Source of the DNA: Zhouia spongiae
Lineage (GTDB): Bacteria > Bacteroidota > Bacteroidia > Flavobacteriales > Flavobacteriaceae
Direction of reading: 5' to 3'
NCBI RefSeq assembly: GCF_022760175.1
Contig: NZ_CP094326.1
Coordinates: forward strand, 1,538,804 to 1,602,803
Length of the DNA stretch: 64,000 bases
Position numbers and translations under genes: made by a program. Shown here piece after piece: positions 45,222 to 53,826 of the stretch (position 1 is the first letter of the stretch; each line of letters begins with the position of its first letter). The notes under the pieces were generated by a model. The model was not told where the DNA came from. It saw only the letters and a program-made list of their open reading frames with translations, and made no database searches.

Positions 45222-47300
45222 ATGAAATTGAAAGTATTAAAACCTGTTGCATTGGGAGCAGTTTCCGTTGCAACTGTTTTGGCATGTAAAACCGATGCCA
45301 AAAAAGAAGAATCGGCTTTAGTGGAGAAGATTCCGGGGATTAACCTGGAGTTGATGGATACCACGGTAAGCCCTAAGAACGATTTTTTCCGTTATGTGAA
45401 CGGAAAATGGGTCGATAATACCGAGATTCCTGCCAGTAGAGCATCATGGGGGAGTTTTTATGAACTTCGGCAGAAAACAGACGAAGATGCGCTTAACATT
45501 CTCAAGGAAGCAGTAAGCGACCAGAACCTGGATCCGAATTCCGATCAGGCAAAAGCAGTTTTTTTATTTCAAACCATTATGGATACGGTTTCAAGAAACG
45601 AGCAGGGAGTTGCCCCGCTAAATCCGTATCTGGAGAAGATCAATGCCATAACAGATGTAAACGGACTGCAAGCTTTTTTAATCGAAATGGAACCGAAAGG
45701 CGGTGCAGGTCTTTTTGGTTTTGGAGTGGGAGCCGATGCTAAAGACAGTAATAAGAACAGGGCTTCTATCGGGGTCGGGGCTTTAGGGCTTCCTGACAGG
45801 GACTATTATATGCTTGACGATGAGGATTCGAAAAACCTCAGGGAAAAATATGTGAAACACATAACAAAGATGCTTCAATTCATAGGTTATGAAGAAGAAG
45901 CGGCTGCTGAAGAAGCAAAGCAGGTACTTGCTTTTGAAACTAAACTGGCTGTGCCAAGACTGGATAAGGTACAGCGAAGGGATCCTGGTTTAACATACAA
46001 CCCTACAGCCATAGAAGACCTTCAGAAAATGACTCCATCCGTTAATTGGAAAAATTACTTGGATGGAATCGGTGCGTCTGCTGTCGATACCGTGAATATT
46101 TCACAATTAGATTACTTTAAATCTTTGTCAAATACGATTTCGCAAGATAACCTCGAAGACATAAAAGCTTACCTGAGATGGAATGCTTTAAATGGAGCTG
46201 CCGGAATGCTTACAACAGATATTGAGTATGCTAACTGGGAGTTTTACAGTAAGACTTTGAGGGGGGCTCAGGCACAGAGAGCAAGAGATGAAAGAGCGTT
46301 GCAAAATATAAACTGGACTTTGGGTGAGGCTTTGGGGAAATTATATGTTGAAAAAGTATTCCCTCCTGAAGCAAAAGCACAAGCAGTTGAAATGATTCAA
46401 AACATCATAAAGGCATATAAAGCCCGTATTAATGCACTGCCATGGATGGATGCGGATACGAAAGAAAAGGCTATTGAGAAGTTAACCAAGACAACCATAA
46501 AGGTCGGTTATCCCGATCAATGGAAAGATTATTCGGATTTGGAAGTCAGGAGTACCGAAAATGGAGGGTCGTACCTGCAAAACATGTTAAATGTTGCCGA
46601 ATGGAGATTTAAAGAAGACATAGCCAAGTTAGGGAAACCGGTAGATAAGACAGAGTGGTTTATGGCTCCTCAGGTCGTGAATGCATACTACAACCCTTCG
46701 TATAATGAGATCGTTTTTCCTGCAGCGATCCTTCAGCCGCCATTTTTCAATTTTACAGCCGATGCCGCGGTTAATTATGGCGGGATAGGAGCTGTGATCG
46801 GACACGAGATATCACATGGTTTTGATGATAGTGGTGCCGATTATGATGCAGATGGAAACCTGGTAAACTGGTGGACCGACAAGGACCTGGAAGAATTCAA
46901 CAGGCTGGGTGATTCACTGGCTGCACAGTATAGCAAAATAGAAGTGTTGCCGGGGGTTCATATCAATGGTAAATTTACCCTTGGTGAAAATATCGGAGAC
47001 CTGGGAGGAGTTAATGCTGCATACGACGGGCTTCAGATTCATTTAAAGGAGAACGGCAATCCGGGAGAAATCGACGGATATACGCCGGAACAACGCCTCT
47101 TTATGTCGTGGGCTACCGTCTGGAGAACGAAGTCGAGAGACGAAGCATTAAAGAACCAGGTGAAAACAGATCCGCATTCACCGGGACGATACAGAGCGAC
47201 ACAGCCTTTATTAAACATTGATGCTTTTTACGAAGCCTTCGATATTACAGAAAATGACGAGATGTACCTTGAACCGGAAAAGAGAGTTAAAATCTGGTAA
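45222..47300 (+). CDS. M13 (neprilysin-type) metallopeptidase lipoprotein
   Basis: A 692-residue peptidase anchored as a lipoprotein (VLACK, Cys22). It has the N-terminal M13 domain (NDFFRYVNGKWVDNTEIP), the NAYYNP and FPAAILQPPFF segments, the zinc motif HEISH in GHEISHGFDDSGADYD and the second motif ENIGDLGG carrying the third ligand. The C-terminal segment with KTDPHSPGRYR completes the domain. It digests peptides in the periplasm. The ATG at 45222 is chosen since it starts the signal peptide. Confidence 0.95.
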   Translation: MKLKVLKPVALGAVSVATVLACKTDAKKEESALVEKIPGINLELMDTTVSPKNDFFRYVNGKWVDNTEIPASRASWGSFYELRQKTDEDALNILKEAVSDQNLDPNSDQAKAVFLFQTIMDTVSRNEQGVAPLNPYLEKINAITDVNGLQAFLIEMEPKGGAGLFGFGVGADAKDSNKNRASIGVGALGLPDRDYYMLDDEDSKNLREKYVKHITKMLQFIGYEEEAAAEEAKQVLAFETKLAVPRLDKVQRRDPGLTYNPTAIEDLQKMTPSVNWKNYLDGIGASAVDTVNISQLDYFKSLSNTISQDNLEDIKAYLRWNALNGAAGMLTTDIEYANWEFYSKTLRGAQAQRARDERALQNINWTLGEALGKLYVEKVFPPEAKAQAVEMIQNIIKAYKARINALPWMDADTKEKAIEKLTKTTIKVGYPDQWKDYSDLEVRSTENGGSYLQNMLNVAEWRFKEDIAKLGKPVDKTEWFMAPQVVNAYYNPSYNEIVFPAAILQPPFFNFTADAAVNYGGIGAVIGHEISHGFDDSGADYDADGNLVNWWTDKDLEEFNRLGDSLAAQYSKIEVLPGVHINGKFTLGENIGDLGGVNAAYDGLQIHLKENGNPGEIDGYTPEQRLFMSWATVWRTKSRDEALKNQVKTDPHSPGRYRATQPLLNIDAFYEAFDITENDEMYLEPEKRVKIW

Positions 47301-47313
47301 AAATTCAAACTAA

Positions 47314-47350
47314 AAGAGGCCGTCTAATGTTTTTTAGACGGCCTCCTTTT
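47314..47350. terminator. Terminator between the M13 peptidase and TPR genes
   Basis: GAGGCCGTCTAA (47314-47325) pairs perfectly with TTAGACGGCCTC (47332-47343) and a T run follows. Its position suits both convergent genes. Confidence 0.92.
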
Positions 47351-47365
47351 TATGATTGAAAATAA

Positions 47366-48082
47366 TTATTGCTTGTCTGTATCGGTATTTTCTTCAGCAG
47401 GAGCTTCTTTTTGTTTTACAAGAAGTTCTTTTATTTGCTTTGCCAACGAAAAATTAGGAGCCATGGTGATGGCCTCATCTATGGTGGCTATAGCAGTATC
47501 TATCTGAGTTTTATCTTCGTTGTATTGGTATAAACCTTTTTGATACATAAAAGCAGCCTTTATCGGAACCTGATACGGTGGATTACTTTGGTAAAAAGGC
47601 AACATCTCATCGTCTTTAGCATGAGTAATTCCATAATCCAGATAAGTCTTGGCCTCAGCAGTTTTTCCAATTTGCAGGTTAAGGTCTAAAAGTTCGTAAG
47701 CCAGGTAAACATCGGCTTTCCTGCCAAATAATATATCGTATTGCTGAACAGCTAACTGTGGTTGGTTTGCAGCTTTCAGGGCTGCGGCCTTCACCTCCAC
47801 GGCCAGGTCTGATGCCTGTGTGTCTTTTTCAGCTCCCAGTAGTTTTATAGCCTGTAAGTTTTGTCCGCTATTTGCATAATAATAAGCAAGTGTGTCTATT
47901 CTTGCCTGATCAGGAGCTAATACGTTAAGGTGTGTAAGTGCATTAATGGCTCCTCTCATATCGCCTTGCTTCTTCATTTGCTTATAATAAGCTTCATAGT
48001 GAGCTTTCAAACCTGAGTTGGATTGTGCAGTAACGCTTAAACAGCCGGCCCCTGCAAATAAGACTAATAATAATCTTTTCAT
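47366..48082 (-). CDS. Secreted TPR-like protein
   Basis: A 238-residue exported protein with a signal peptide ending in TAQ (about residue 20). The mature part is a series of helix pairs typical of tetratricopeptide repeats (AINALTHLNVLAPDQARIDTLAYYYANSG, AVQQYDILFGRKADVYLAYELLDLNLQIGKTAEAKTYLD, and AIATIDEAITMAPNFSLAKQIKELL). It probably acts as a protein-binding scaffold in the periplasm. It ends with an acidic tail. Confidence 0.85.
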   Translation of the reverse strand: MKRLLLVLFAGAGCLSVTAQSNSGLKAHYEAYYKQMKKQGDMRGAINALTHLNVLAPDQARIDTLAYYYANSGQNLQAIKLLGAEKDTQASDLAVEVKAAALKAANQPQLAVQQYDILFGRKADVYLAYELLDLNLQIGKTAEAKTYLDYGITHAKDDEMLPFYQSNPPYQVPIKAAFMYQKGLYQYNEDKTQIDTAIATIDEAITMAPNFSLAKQIKELLVKQKEAPAEENTDTDKQ

Positions 48083-48175
48083 TTTACTAATATTGATTAA
48101 TGAATTCTGTTTTTTTAATCGGCTTCCAAAACTATTAAAATATTTGGATTAATTGCTTAAAGATAACCTAAAGCT

Positions 48176-48979
48176 TTATAATTCAGTAATGAACTGATAA
48201 TTTAACGTCCTGATCAATTTATCAGAAGATATTATTTTTCCTTCTGATGCTTTCTCGTGGTTAAACCCGGGGGGGGTAATATTTCTTTTGTTTGCTTCTT
48301 GTGTATAATAATTTTCTTTTGAAGGATGAGAAGGGCTTGCAACATTAAACGATTCATTCCAGATTTGTCCGGAGACAATTCGCTCAATGATGAGGATGCA
48401 ATCATCCAGATGCACAAGATTGACGGGGGCATTAGGGTTGGCGATATACTTTTTTCCGGACAGGTAAGTAACAGGATTACGGTCATTACCGATTAAACCG
48501 CTAAACCTTAATATGGTTGTGTTCAGGTTGTTGTTATTCGTTAAAAAGTCTTCAATTTCTTTTAATTGTTTACCGCTTTTACTGTTTGCGGTCCGGGGAC
48601 TTTCTTCTGTGATGATCCGGTTATTATTAGAATAAACAGTTGTACTGCTGACAAAAAGCAGGTTCTTGATGTTAGCTTTCTCTAATTCATAAACAAGAGT
48701 TCTTATTTTAGAAACATAATTCTCGGCATTATTTCTGCGGAGTTTGGGAGGGATGTTAATAATTGCGGTATCAGTATCACTAAGGAGCCCATGTATATTT
48801 CCTTTGATGCTGTTTTCGTATAAGGTGATTTTATATGGATCGACGCCTTCGGCTCTGAGAACTGATAGTTTTTCTTCAGAAGTGGTGGAACCCTTAATGT
48901 GAAATCCTTTCTTTATTAAATGTCCGGCTAACGGACGGCCCAGCCATCCGCAGCCAATAATGGCAATATTATTATTCAA
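48176..48979 (-). CDS. NAD(P)-binding SDR/epimerase-like protein (YeeZ-type)
   Basis: A 267-residue Rossmann protein beginning IAIIGCGWLGRPLAGHLIKKG. The GCGWLG sequence is the mark of the YeeZ group. A later SSTTVYSNNNRIITEES segment occupies the position of the SDR active site, but the usual YxxxK is not evident, so a catalytic role is uncertain. The start overlaps the M28 peptidase stop by 8 nt, suggesting coupled translation. Confidence 0.82.
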   Translation of the reverse strand: MNNNIAIIGCGWLGRPLAGHLIKKGFHIKGSTTSEEKLSVLRAEGVDPYKITLYENSIKGNIHGLLSDTDTAIINIPPKLRRNNAENYVSKIRTLVYELEKANIKNLLFVSSTTVYSNNNRIITEESPRTANSKSGKQLKEIEDFLTNNNNLNTTILRFSGLIGNDRNPVTYLSGKKYIANPNAPVNLVHLDDCILIIERIVSGQIWNESFNVASPSHPSKENYYTQEANKRNITPPGFNHEKASEGKIISSDKLIRTLNYQFITEL

Positions 48980-51245
48980 TTTTAATCGTTTTTTTAACTA
49001 TTACAGCGTCATTCAGAACAAAAGGCATCGGGATAGCATTAGAGGCTCTCTGAGGCACATCAAATGCCGGGTTGTCAAGAAGGTCGTTGGAAGATTCATA
49101 AATTAAGATTTCAATACTTTCATTTGCCTTTACTACCAGGTCCAATTCTGTATCCTCGTTGTTGCTGACATAATGTGTTAAAAGCCTTTCATCCCTGTTT
49201 TCAAGATAACTTTTGTTAAATATAACACCGTTAGCACTGCATTTAAGAAATTTGTTTGCAGAAAATAATTCCAGTCTGTTTACATTTCTGTGAGGAGTGA
49301 TACATAGTTTAATATGCCGTTCAGAATTGATAATGGTATCGCTTTTTATGCTGATATCAGGTGTCTGGATGTTTTTAAGCGGCGCATCCTGTGTATAGGT
49401 AAACCCGGTTTTGTATTTGCTGCTAAAATGATTTTTTTCATGCGATTCGGTTTTTTCCTGTGAAATATACTTCGATGTCCATTCATCTAAAACCTTGTTG
49501 TAGGTGTTCCAGCTGGCTTTGTTGTTGTCTGCATCAAGCAGGTATACGAGGCTTGTAGGGTTAGGTCTGCTTTCGGTAAAACCTGATCTGAAATGAGCCT
49601 TTCCGAAACAAAAAACAGCGGTTATAAAGAAAAGAACAGCCAACGTTTTCTTCTGGCTGTAAAAGCCAATGGTCGAGAGGAGCAAGCCAAAAACCAATGT
49701 AGTAAGGAGTGTTGTTGCAACCATGATTTTCAGGCCTAATGCCACCGGGAACATTTGTATGAACGGAATCAGAATGAAGATTGCCGGAAGCCCTAAGAAG
49801 GTCAATAGTATAATGTTGGGGGTTTCCTGGCGGGTCAAGAGAAGCAAGGATACAAGAGCAGCGATCACAGGAATAATAAAAAAACTGGCACCTTCAAGAT
49901 TGAAAGCCACATATGTGCAAATGACCAGCCATATCGTAATGGGAGCGATCAAAAGGTTAACAGGTTTTGCTTTTTTAAGCCTGCTGTATATACAAAAACA
50001 GATGGAGACTGATAAAAAACTAAAAAAGGCAATATATAGATGGCCATTATAAGTGAACCCGTGAAGGATGTCATTGTATTGCGGGTATAATGCTTTTAGC
50101 GCAGGCCATGAATAAAAACCGATCGCACCCGAAATGATCATAGCGGGTATAAATGCCAGGAATCCGAGGCCAATTTCTTTAAAGTCAAGTTTTTTGTTCC
50201 GGACCCCTGAAATAATGATAATTAGAAAAGCTATAACAGAAAGAACAAGCATTGGGAGGATCCAGCCGAATGGGTATGAGACCATTTTAAAAAAAGGTAC
50301 ATTGAAGAATATATAATCGGTATCTGATTTAAGGTTGCTCAGGTTGTATTCACTAAAATAGTGAAGTAACGGCATCAGGTAGCTTCCCTGGTGTTCCAGG
50401 GTATTTCGGTTTAAACGTTCGTAGTTGTCCATTGCCGTGTGGTAATCAAAATGATCGTCAATAAAGGCGAAATTGAAACCGTCAATATCTGCATCTTCCC
50501 TGAAAACCGTTAAATCGGTATCGTTAGGCAGTTTTTTATAAATGCTGTAAGCCAGTGAGTTGGCTACAGGGTACTCGGGGTTGGCTGCTATAAATTGTTC
50601 AACAAGAGTCGAGTTACTGCCGTTAGTCTCCATAAGCATATAGCTCGGCCCTCCGCTGCCTCTCGCTTCAAAATTTAATATAAGGCCGATATGCTGAGTC
50701 CACGGATGTTCATTTACAAAAAGTTGAGCACCGTTTAAGCCGAGTTCTTCCGCATCTGTAAAAAGTATAATAATATCATTAACCGGTTTTTTACCGGTTG
50801 ATAGAAATGCCCTGATGCCTTCAAGGATGGTCGCAACGCCACTTCCTGCATCACTGGCTCCCAATGATGAGTGCGGATTACTGTCGTAATGCGTCATCAA
50901 TACCAATGATTTGCCGTTGCCCGTCCCTTCAATTTTCGAAACTATATTAACAGCCTTACTCAGGTTTCCCCAGTCGCCACCTGTATATCCTTCCTGAAGC
51001 TCAACCTGAAGCCCGATCTTTTTTAGTTCAGATACCAGATAATCCCTGACCACAGAATGGTCTTTTGCCCCTACAAAATGAGGCTCTTTTGAGATCTGAA
51101 GTACATGCGACAAGGCCCGTTCGGTAGAAAAACGGTTCTCAGAAATTGTAGACTTTGAAATATGCTGAGGCATCAGTGAATAAAAACTCCAGTATACGGC
51201 TGTTAAAATAAAGAAGAAGGATAGGAAGGCTGAAAAGTTCTTCAT
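48972..51245 (-). CDS. M28-family membrane aminopeptidase
   Basis: A 757-residue protein with an N-terminal helix, a zinc peptidase domain and about eight C-terminal transmembrane helices, as in vacuolar-type M28 enzymes. Zinc-binding and catalytic residues are in MTHYDSNPHSSLGASDAGSG, FTDAEELGLNG and DDHFDYHTAMDN. The active domain is probably on the outer face of the inner membrane. A C-terminal soluble tail follows the helices. It is the first of two coupled genes on this strand. Confidence 0.9.
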   Translation of the reverse strand: MKNFSAFLSFFFILTAVYWSFYSLMPQHISKSTISENRFSTERALSHVLQISKEPHFVGAKDHSVVRDYLVSELKKIGLQVELQEGYTGGDWGNLSKAVNIVSKIEGTGNGKSLVLMTHYDSNPHSSLGASDAGSGVATILEGIRAFLSTGKKPVNDIIILFTDAEELGLNGAQLFVNEHPWTQHIGLILNFEARGSGGPSYMLMETNGSNSTLVEQFIAANPEYPVANSLAYSIYKKLPNDTDLTVFREDADIDGFNFAFIDDHFDYHTAMDNYERLNRNTLEHQGSYLMPLLHYFSEYNLSNLKSDTDYIFFNVPFFKMVSYPFGWILPMLVLSVIAFLIIIISGVRNKKLDFKEIGLGFLAFIPAMIISGAIGFYSWPALKALYPQYNDILHGFTYNGHLYIAFFSFLSVSICFCIYSRLKKAKPVNLLIAPITIWLVICTYVAFNLEGASFFIIPVIAALVSLLLLTRQETPNIILLTFLGLPAIFILIPFIQMFPVALGLKIMVATTLLTTLVFGLLLSTIGFYSQKKTLAVLFFITAVFCFGKAHFRSGFTESRPNPTSLVYLLDADNNKASWNTYNKVLDEWTSKYISQEKTESHEKNHFSSKYKTGFTYTQDAPLKNIQTPDISIKSDTIINSERHIKLCITPHRNVNRLELFSANKFLKCSANGVIFNKSYLENRDERLLTHYVSNNEDTELDLVVKANESIEILIYESSNDLLDNPAFDVPQRASNAIPMPFVLNDAVIVKKTIKIE

Positions 51246-51356
51246 GTGGTTTTTTTATAAAAATAGCGAAATTTTGAGGTTTGAATAAGTTTTATTAATA
51301 TAATACGTTAAAATTCAGTAAATTTAGAAAAGTAAGCAAACTAAAAATGTAGTACT

Positions 51357-51818
51357 ATGGGGATAAAGAGTTTTCAAGGGCCGAGAGAAGAGGTGAAAAA
51401 AGAGTATAAAGCACCTATTTTAGTTGAAGATTATATGACTAAGAACCTGATCACGTTCAAACCAGATCAGTCCATTTTAGAGGTTATGGAGCTTTTTATT
51501 AAACATCGTATTTCCGGGGGGCCTGTAGTAAATGAAATGGGGCATTTGATCGGTATAATATCAGAAGCCGATTGTATGAAACAGATATCGGAGAGCCGGT
51601 ATTTTAACATGCCGATTCTGGAGAAGAATGTAGAGCATTTTATGACCAAGGAAGTAGACACTATAGGTCATGATGTCAGTATTTTTGATGCAGCTTCTAA
51701 GTTCTATAAAAATAACAGGCGACGTTTACCTGTAGTAGAGGATGGTAAGCTTGTCGGACAAATCAGTAGAAAGGATATTGTAAAAGCAGCCTTGCGCTTA
51801 AGTGGCCAAAATTGGTAG
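51357..51818 (+). CDS. CBS-pair domain protein
   Basis: A 153-residue protein made of two CBS domains: MTKNLITFKPDQSILEVMELFIKHRISGGPVVNE and MTKEVDTIGHDVSIFDAASKFYKNNRRRLPVVEDGKLVGQISRKDIV. CBS pairs bind adenine nucleotides and often regulate partner proteins. No catalytic domain is attached. It is soluble, without neighbours in an obvious operon. Confidence 0.92.
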   Translation: MGIKSFQGPREEVKKEYKAPILVEDYMTKNLITFKPDQSILEVMELFIKHRISGGPVVNEMGHLIGIISEADCMKQISESRYFNMPILEKNVEHFMTKEVDTIGHDVSIFDAASKFYKNNRRRLPVVEDGKLVGQISRKDIVKAALRLSGQNW

Positions 51819-51834
51819 GAAATTCATATAGGCG

Positions 51835-52182
51835 TTATTTTTTAACTAATACATAAAAATCGTTTTCAAGAGGAAGGTATCCCAGGTCGTAAATGAAATA
51901 ATATGTGGTGCCGTTTTTTGTGTGATATAAATTGGTTATTAGTTCAAAATCGAAACCCTTGTCTGCCAAAACGGTTTTTGTAGTTTTCCTTTTTCCGTTT
52001 GGATTTAATTCTTCCAGTATCCGATAGTTTTTTTTGAGCCGGTTGTTGACATTCCGTATAAGGTTCTTGCTTTTTTTGTTTAAACGATTGTTATATGCGT
52101 TTCTGCAGTAATCATTGCAAAACTTTTTGTCGGCTCTTCCATTGATCCTGGTATTACATTCGAGACAAAGTTTTTCTTCCAT
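51835..52182 (-). CDS. Small zinc-ribbon protein
   Basis: A 115-residue protein. The N terminus MEEKLCLECNTRINGRADKKFCNDYCRNAY holds two CxxC-like pairs, C-x2-C and C-x3-C, forming a probable zinc ribbon, and the rest is a basic helix followed by a beta-rich segment (TTYYFIYDLGYLPLENDFYVLVKK). No function known. The ATG at 52182 abuts the previous gene's stop; the frame is open to 52248. Confidence 0.78.
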   Translation of the reverse strand: MEEKLCLECNTRINGRADKKFCNDYCRNAYNNRLNKKSKNLIRNVNNRLKKNYRILEELNPNGKRKTTKTVLADKGFDFELITNLYHTKNGTTYYFIYDLGYLPLENDFYVLVKK

Positions 52183-52183
52183 G

Positions 52184-52684
52184 TTATCTTCTTTTGTAAT
52201 TAAACACAAGTTCATGGAGACTGCCGTCTTTATTTTTAGAGGCAACATATACGGTCATTTGATTGTCGTTGAGCCTCTCAAATGTCAATCCGTCAAAAAA
52301 AACTTTATGCCCCTTAATCGCTATAAACTTAAAATCAATGGTTTCTTCTTTTTCTTCCCAGCCATGAAGATTCTTGTCAAAATGTTTTAGCTGAAGAATC
52401 AGGGAATTGTTTTTTTCTTTGATATAGCCGATTTCATAAAAAAGCACTTCACCTTCGACGGTAAGTTTAAAAGAAAACATCATGGAACGCCCCGCCGGGG
52501 CGCTCCAGATTTCTTCTGCAGTACCTCCAAGCGCATTGCCCTGCCAGTATCCTTCAAGCCATGAAAGCTGTTCGATACCGGCTTCCTTTGATATGTGATC
52601 ATCATCGACAGATAAAGTGTTTGCCGTTTGCGCTGTAGCAAAAAGGCTTATCAGGCACAGTAAGGAAGTACTAATAAGTTTCAT
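52184..52684 (-). CDS. Secreted DUF6265-like protein
   Basis: A 166-residue exported protein (signal MKLISTSLLCLISLFATAQ). The body begins with LSWLEGYWQGNALGGTAEEIWSAPAGRSMMFSF, typical of a small beta-barrel family known as DUF6265, and continues as strands. Function unknown. The stop lies 1 nt before the start of the zinc-ribbon gene, so the two are probably expressed together. Confidence 0.8.
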   Translation of the reverse strand: MKLISTSLLCLISLFATAQTANTLSVDDDHISKEAGIEQLSWLEGYWQGNALGGTAEEIWSAPAGRSMMFSFKLTVEGEVLFYEIGYIKEKNNSLILQLKHFDKNLHGWEEKEETIDFKFIAIKGHKVFFDGLTFERLNDNQMTVYVASKNKDGSLHELVFNYKRR

Positions 52685-52688
52685 TTAG

Positions 52689-53246
52689 TCATGGTTCTAC
52701 ATGACCCCAGTTTTCACCCGATTTTATCCGGTACAGTTGCATCTCAGAAATGCCAAATTGTTTTGCAATAAGTCTTAATCGAGTTCTACGATTAGGGTCG
52801 TTTATTTTTCTTTTGATCAGCCTGACTTTGGCTTCATTGAGTTTACTGTATGTAGGCTTTGTTTTCTGACGTTCTTTAGCAGCAATAACTTTAGGGTTTT
52901 TACTGTTGTGACTTGTCAGTTCTTTTTGAGTTGCCCACTCTAGATTTTCAACAAAGTTGTTGTCTTTTACAAAATCTCTGTGAATAACAAACTTTTTGCT
53001 TTCCGGATTTTCGATAAATAATTCGGCCACAGCCCTATGGATAAAGATGATTTCATTCTTTCCATCTTTTTTGATAGCTGTTGTAGCCGGATATCCACCT
53101 ACTTTACCCGGGTCTAAAAGTTTTCCGTCCGGATCTGCTTTGTAGCTTATAATCCTACCGTAATTTGAGACCTTGTATTGCTCATTATCTTTCCAGGCGT
53201 CCTTACTAAGGTCTTTCCAGATCTCTTTTTTTAAATTAATAATCAT
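52689..53246 (-). CDS. NUMOD4/HNH endonuclease-like protein
   Basis: A 185-residue protein with an N-terminal NUMOD4 DNA-recognition motif (WKDNEQYKVSNYGRIISYKADPDGKLL), then an HNH domain, IHRAVAELFIENPESKKFVIHRDFVKDNNFVENLEWAT, and a C-terminal helix-turn-helix (LRLIAKQFGISEMQLYRIKSGENW) like those in intron-homing enzymes. The usual NH-x-D segment reads IH-R-D, so the first position is altered. It is not inside an intron or phage here. A free-standing mobile nuclease or an unidentified cellular role is possible. Confidence 0.83.
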   Translation of the reverse strand: MIINLKKEIWKDLSKDAWKDNEQYKVSNYGRIISYKADPDGKLLDPGKVGGYPATTAIKKDGKNEIIFIHRAVAELFIENPESKKFVIHRDFVKDNNFVENLEWATQKELTSHNSKNPKVIAAKERQKTKPTYSKLNEAKVRLIKRKINDPNRRTRLRLIAKQFGISEMQLYRIKSGENWGHVEP

Positions 53247-53428
53247 TCTTTCAAGGTTTAAGGGGGTTCTAAAAGTACAAAAAAAAATACTAATTATAAA
53301 CGACTACAAACGTTTACAATCGAATATAAACGAAAGTAACTACTTATTATACGGGTAAATTCTGGTGATGAATTCAAATTTGCAATATCAAAATCAAAAA
53401 TCTATTTATCAATTTAAATTTTTTCATC

Positions 53429-53761
53429 ATGAATTCATTAAGAAATAAAGTACAGCTTATCGGGAATCTGGGGAACGCCCCTGAGATCGTAAACATGGAA
53501 AGCGGAAAGAAATTGGCAAAGTTTTCTATAGCTACAAACGAAAAATACAGGAACTCGAAAGGAGAAGTAATAAAAGAAACTCAGTGGCACCATATTGTGG
53601 CCTGGGGTAAAATAGCAGAAATCATAGAAAAGTATCTGAACAAGGGAAGCGAAGTGGCTGTTGAAGGTAAACTATCATCCAGAAGTTATGAAGATAAGGA
53701 CGGTGTAAAACGCTACGTTACCGAAATCAATTGCGTTGAGCTTTTGATGCTCGGTAAGTAA
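53429..53761 (+). CDS. ssb: Single-stranded DNA-binding protein, short form
   Basis: A 110-residue OB-fold SSB: LRNKVQLIGNLGNAPEIVNMESGKKLAKFSIATNEKY, WHHIVAWGKIAEIIEKYLNKGSEVAVEGKLSSRSYEDKDG. It stops just after the OB fold (LLMLGK), so it lacks the flexible tail and acidic tip used to recruit repair proteins. It is probably an accessory SSB; the main one should be elsewhere in the genome. It precedes a strong terminator and converges with the hexosaminidase gene. Confidence 0.92.
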   Translation: MNSLRNKVQLIGNLGNAPEIVNMESGKKLAKFSIATNEKYRNSKGEVIKETQWHHIVAWGKIAEIIEKYLNKGSEVAVEGKLSSRSYEDKDGVKRYVTEINCVELLMLGK

Positions 53762-53767
53762 TTGGGG

Positions 53768-53818
53768 TTAGTTTTGGAGAAAGGGCAGCATTAAACGTTG
53801 CCCTGTCTCTAAAACTAA
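53768..53818. terminator. Bidirectional terminator between ssb and the GH20 gene
   Basis: A long interrupted stem: TTAGTTTT, GAGA and AGGGCA on one arm pair with TGCCCT, TCTC and AAAACTAA on the other, with single mismatches between blocks and a loop of about 11 nt. Confidence 0.88.
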
Positions 53819-53826
53819 ACAACTAA

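Noticed and set aside
49669-50052. 127-codon plus-strand frame opposite the M28 peptidase
   Set aside because: It is antisense to the transmembrane helices of the peptidase; its composition is that of the complement.
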